From Oxalobacter formigenes (lineage in GTDB: Bacteria; Pseudomonadota; Gammaproteobacteria; Burkholderiales; Burkholderiaceae_D), in the NCBI RefSeq assembly GCF_027158485.1, contig NZ_JAMKYJ010000007.1: DNA of 64,000 bases, one strand, 5' to 3'. Numbering within the stretch: position 1 is the first letter of the stretch; every line of letters starts with the position of its first letter. The notes beneath the pieces were generated by a model. That model was not told the DNA's origin, did no database searches, and saw only the letters and a program-made list of their open reading frames with translations. Shown here piece by piece: positions 62,421 to 64,000 of this stretch. The position numbers were made by a program, and so were the translations under genes.

Positions 62421-62597
62421 ATGAAACGCATATTGATTGTTCTGTTATCTCTGTCGTTTATTTTGCCTGCCTATGCAGCAAAGAGTCCACGGGGGAAATC
62501 CGTAACAAAACGTTCGAAAACAGTTTACGTTAAATCATATAACAAGAAAAACGGCACTCATGTACAGTCACATCGCCGAAGCGCGAAGAGACGGTGA
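62421..62597 (+). CDS. Small secreted basic protein
   Basis: 58 residues. Signal peptide of about 20 residues (MKRILIVLLSLSFILPAYA, cleavage after AYA), then a strongly basic mature peptide of about 38 residues with many Lys, Arg and Ser. The core VKSYNKKNGTHVQSHRRS resembles the repeat y-x-kkdGT-x-V-x-x-H-x-R seen in small periplasmic and surface proteins of proteobacteria. AAGGAA lies six bases before the ATG. Role unknown; a periplasmic or DNA/LPS-binding peptide is possible. It converges with the tmRNA gene, 13 bases away, without an obvious terminator. Confidence 0.75.
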   Translation: MKRILIVLLSLSFILPAYAAKSPRGKSVTKRSKTVYVKSYNKKNGTHVQSHRRSAKRR

Positions 62598-62610
62598 ACG
62601 GAAAATTGAA

Positions 62611-62970
62611 TGGTGGAGGCGGCGGGTTTCGAACCCGCGTCCAGAAGTCCTCTACAGACAGTTCTACATATTTAGCGTTGCCATTTGATTTGATCTGACT
62701 GACGCGGACACGCACGCTGCAATCAGACGAGTTACCTATTATTTAACTTCTGGCCAAGTAACCCGACCCGAAGCGATTTCCTGTATATGACCCTACGTGC
62801 CTTGCGGCCTGCCCCAGGAAAGAAACAGTGTAGGGATAGCCGGGATTAAGCGGCTAATGCGTAACTATTATCGTTAGCGTTTACTTTTTTTCTGGATGGA
62901 TTTACGAGGTCACCAGCCCTCGATATGCCCTGTTCTGCTTTGCAACCCCTGTCGAATCCAAGTCGCCCCC
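62611..62970 (-). ncRNA. ssrA: Transfer-messenger RNA (tmRNA)
   Basis: 360 bases. The tRNA-like ends pair (GGGGGCG at 62970 with CGCCTCC, then ACCA) and carry the T-arm GCGGGTTCGAAACCCGC. The tag reading frame lies at 62846-62878: ANDNSYALAA then TAA, beginning with GCT as resume codon. tmRNA rescues stalled ribosomes with SmpB and tags the product for ClpXP; the adaptor SspB is encoded at 24364-24762. The C-terminal ALAA of the tag is conserved; the middle differs from the E. coli tag. The CCA is encoded. Confidence 0.97.
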
Positions 62971-63026
62971 ATGTCCTGATGAAGAGTATTGGCTTTTCGT
63001 TACAGAAAAGTCTGAAGCAATTTATT

Positions 63027-63055
63027 ATTATACATTTTATCGCGCGTTTTAACTG
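63027..63055 (-). promoter_or_regulatory. Probable ssrA promoter
   Basis: The minus strand has a consensus TATAAT at 63027-63032, with a weak CAGTTA 17 bases upstream (63050-63055). Transcription would start near 63020, about 50 bases before the mature 5' end, fitting a precursor trimmed by RNase P. Confidence 0.6.
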
Positions 63056-63125
63056 ATTGAATTCACTTTCTTTTGAAGAAACGCTAAACTTGTCAAATTT
63101 AGCTCACGTAAATCTTTAAGGCACC

Positions 63126-64000
63126 ATGACTGTTCCTTCCGATCCGGAAAATCCGGGAGTTGTCGATGAAGTCGCTTCAACTTCTGAATCCAGAGACAAT
63201 TTATCCAGGAAAATCGCCCGCGAAGTCGCCCGCCGCCGCACTTTCGGTATTATTTCCCATCCTGACGCAGGAAAGACGACACTGACAGAGAAGCTGTTGC
63301 TGTTTTCTGGCGCAATCCAGATGGCGGGTACGGTCAAGGCACGCAAAAGTGCACGGCATGCAACGTCTGACTGGATGGAGATCGAAAAGCAGCGTGGCAT
63401 TTCGGTCGCCAGTTCGGTGATGCAGTTCGAGTATCGCGACCATATCGTCAATTTGCTGGATACGCCGGGCCATCAGGATTTTTCAGAAGATACCTATCGC
63501 GTTCTGACGGCGGTCGATACGGCGCTGATGGTAATCGATGCCGGGCATGGTGTGGAAGCGCAGACGATCAAGTTGCTTGAAGTCTGCCGGATGCGCAATA
63601 CGCCGATCATCACGTTCATGAACAAACTTGATCGTGAAGCGCGCGACCCGCTTGAATTGCTCGACGAACTGGAAACGGTGCTGAATATCCGTTCGACACC
63701 GGTAACCTGGCCAATTGGTATGGGCAAGAATTTCCGGGGTGTCTATCATTTGCTGAACGATGAAATCATGCTGTTTGCGCCGGGCAATGAAAAGGCAGAC
63801 CAGACTTTCGAGGTTATCAAGGGTATCGACAATCCACGCCTGATGGAAATGTTTCCGATGGAAATGGAACAGTTGCAAATGGAAGTCGAGCTGGTCAAGG
63901 GGGCATCCAATCCGTTTGTGCTGGAAGAATTCCTTGCCGGGACACTGACTCCGGTATTCTTCGGCTCGGCCATCAATAATTTCGGTGTCCGTGAAGTATT
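63126..64000 (+). CDS. prfC: Peptide chain release factor 3 (partial, runs off the window)
   Basis: The first 291 codons are present; the rest lies beyond the window. GTPase domain: G1 ISHPDAGKTTLTE (P-loop, about residues 45-57), G2 region RGISVASSVMQF, G3 DTPGHQDFSEDTYR, and G4 NKLD. RF3 is a GTPase that recycles RF1/RF2 after termination. It is divergent from ssrA. AAGG five bases before the ATG is the ribosome-binding site. The first 25 residues (TVPSDPENPGVVDEV) are an extra acidic leader compared with E. coli RF3. Confidence 0.95.
   Translation, partial: MTVPSDPENPGVVDEVASTSESRDNLSRKIAREVARRRTFGIISHPDAGKTTLTEKLLLFSGAIQMAGTVKARKSARHATSDWMEIEKQRGISVASSVMQFEYRDHIVNLLDTPGHQDFSEDTYRVLTAVDTALMVIDAGHGVEAQTIKLLEVCRMRNTPIITFMNKLDREARDPLELLDELETVLNIRSTPVTWPIGMGKNFRGVYHLLNDEIMLFAPGNEKADQTFEVIKGIDNPRLMEMFPMEMEQLQMEVELVKGASNPFVLEEFLAGTLTPVFFGSAINNFGVREV

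Noticed and set aside
62530..62715. 61-codon minus-strand frame across the tmRNA 3' end
   Set aside because: It overlaps the tRNA-like domain of ssrA and the peptide gene; RNA function explains the sequence.
1..64000. Prophage, insertion sequences, secretion, restriction or other defence islands
   Set aside because: No transposase, integrase, phage structural, restriction-modification or secretion-system gene is seen; the gene content is core housekeeping throughout.

Overview
The window is about 64 kb of chromosome from a Gram-negative bacterium. It is most consistent with a betaproteobacterium of the order Burkholderiales, and plausibly Oxalobacteraceae (an Oxalobacter-like organism). The reasons are the gene order mlaFED-mlaA-mlaC-mlaB-ABC transporter-murA-hisGDCBHAFIE-hinT, the short HisG, outer-membrane genes (MlaA, WaaC, DolP), the back-to-back Nif3/HtrA pair, SspA/SspB, and roughly balanced GC by eye. 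A CoA-transferase, an EFR1-type flavodoxin/ferredoxin protein and a diaminopimelate dehydrogenase point to a fermentative or oxygen-limited life. The genus is an inference; no rRNA gene is present.

Layout. 0-11.7 kb: dps, a SWIM/SNF2 helicase, tex, ubiX, an AI-2E family membrane protein, a small acidic protein, and ddh divergent from a sodium:amino-acid symporter. 11.7-20 kb: a complete kdpFABCDE potassium operon with a 30-residue KdpF and phased direct repeats upstream. 20-24.3 kb: a PAS-GAF-GGDEF-EAL protein, a succinate/acetate-type CoA-transferase with a hairpin-rich leader, and tRNA-Thr. 24.3-27.6 kb: sspB-sspA, then a Nif3-like gene and an HtrA-type protease whose start codons lie one base apart. 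27.6-41.9 kb: a leftward run of 18 genes: retrograde lipid transport (mla), an ABC exporter, murA, the full histidine operon and hinT. 42-52 kb: ettA, kup, a FIST-GAF-GGDEF protein, an EFR1 protein, and the rsmI/yraN-diaA-dolP cluster. 52-60.3 kb: waaC, 5-formyl-THF cyclo-ligase, lytic transglycosylase, cca, a GNAT protein, a small FPASDP-motif protein, an MBL-fold hydrolase and lrgAB. 60.3-64 kb: a Sel1-repeat protein, a conserved hypothetical, an XRE regulator, a small secreted basic peptide, tmRNA, and the 5' part of prfC (cut by the window end).

Themes. Potassium homeostasis is doubly covered (Kdp and Kup), and each K+ locus sits beside a cyclic-di-GMP protein. Envelope maintenance is a second theme (mla, murA, waaC, dolP, slt, lrgAB, HtrA). 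Ribosome rescue and RNA maintenance form a third (ssrA, prfC, ettA, tex, rsmI, cca). Most of the window is ordinary core chromosome. I see no prophage, insertion sequence, CRISPR array or restriction system. The most interesting unexplained signals are the structured leader before the CoA-transferase, the helically phased repeats before kdpF, the 14-residue tandem repeats ending MlaA, the ddh/symporter pair with its 17-bp dyad, and three small proteins of 30 to 58 residues that routine gene calling can miss.
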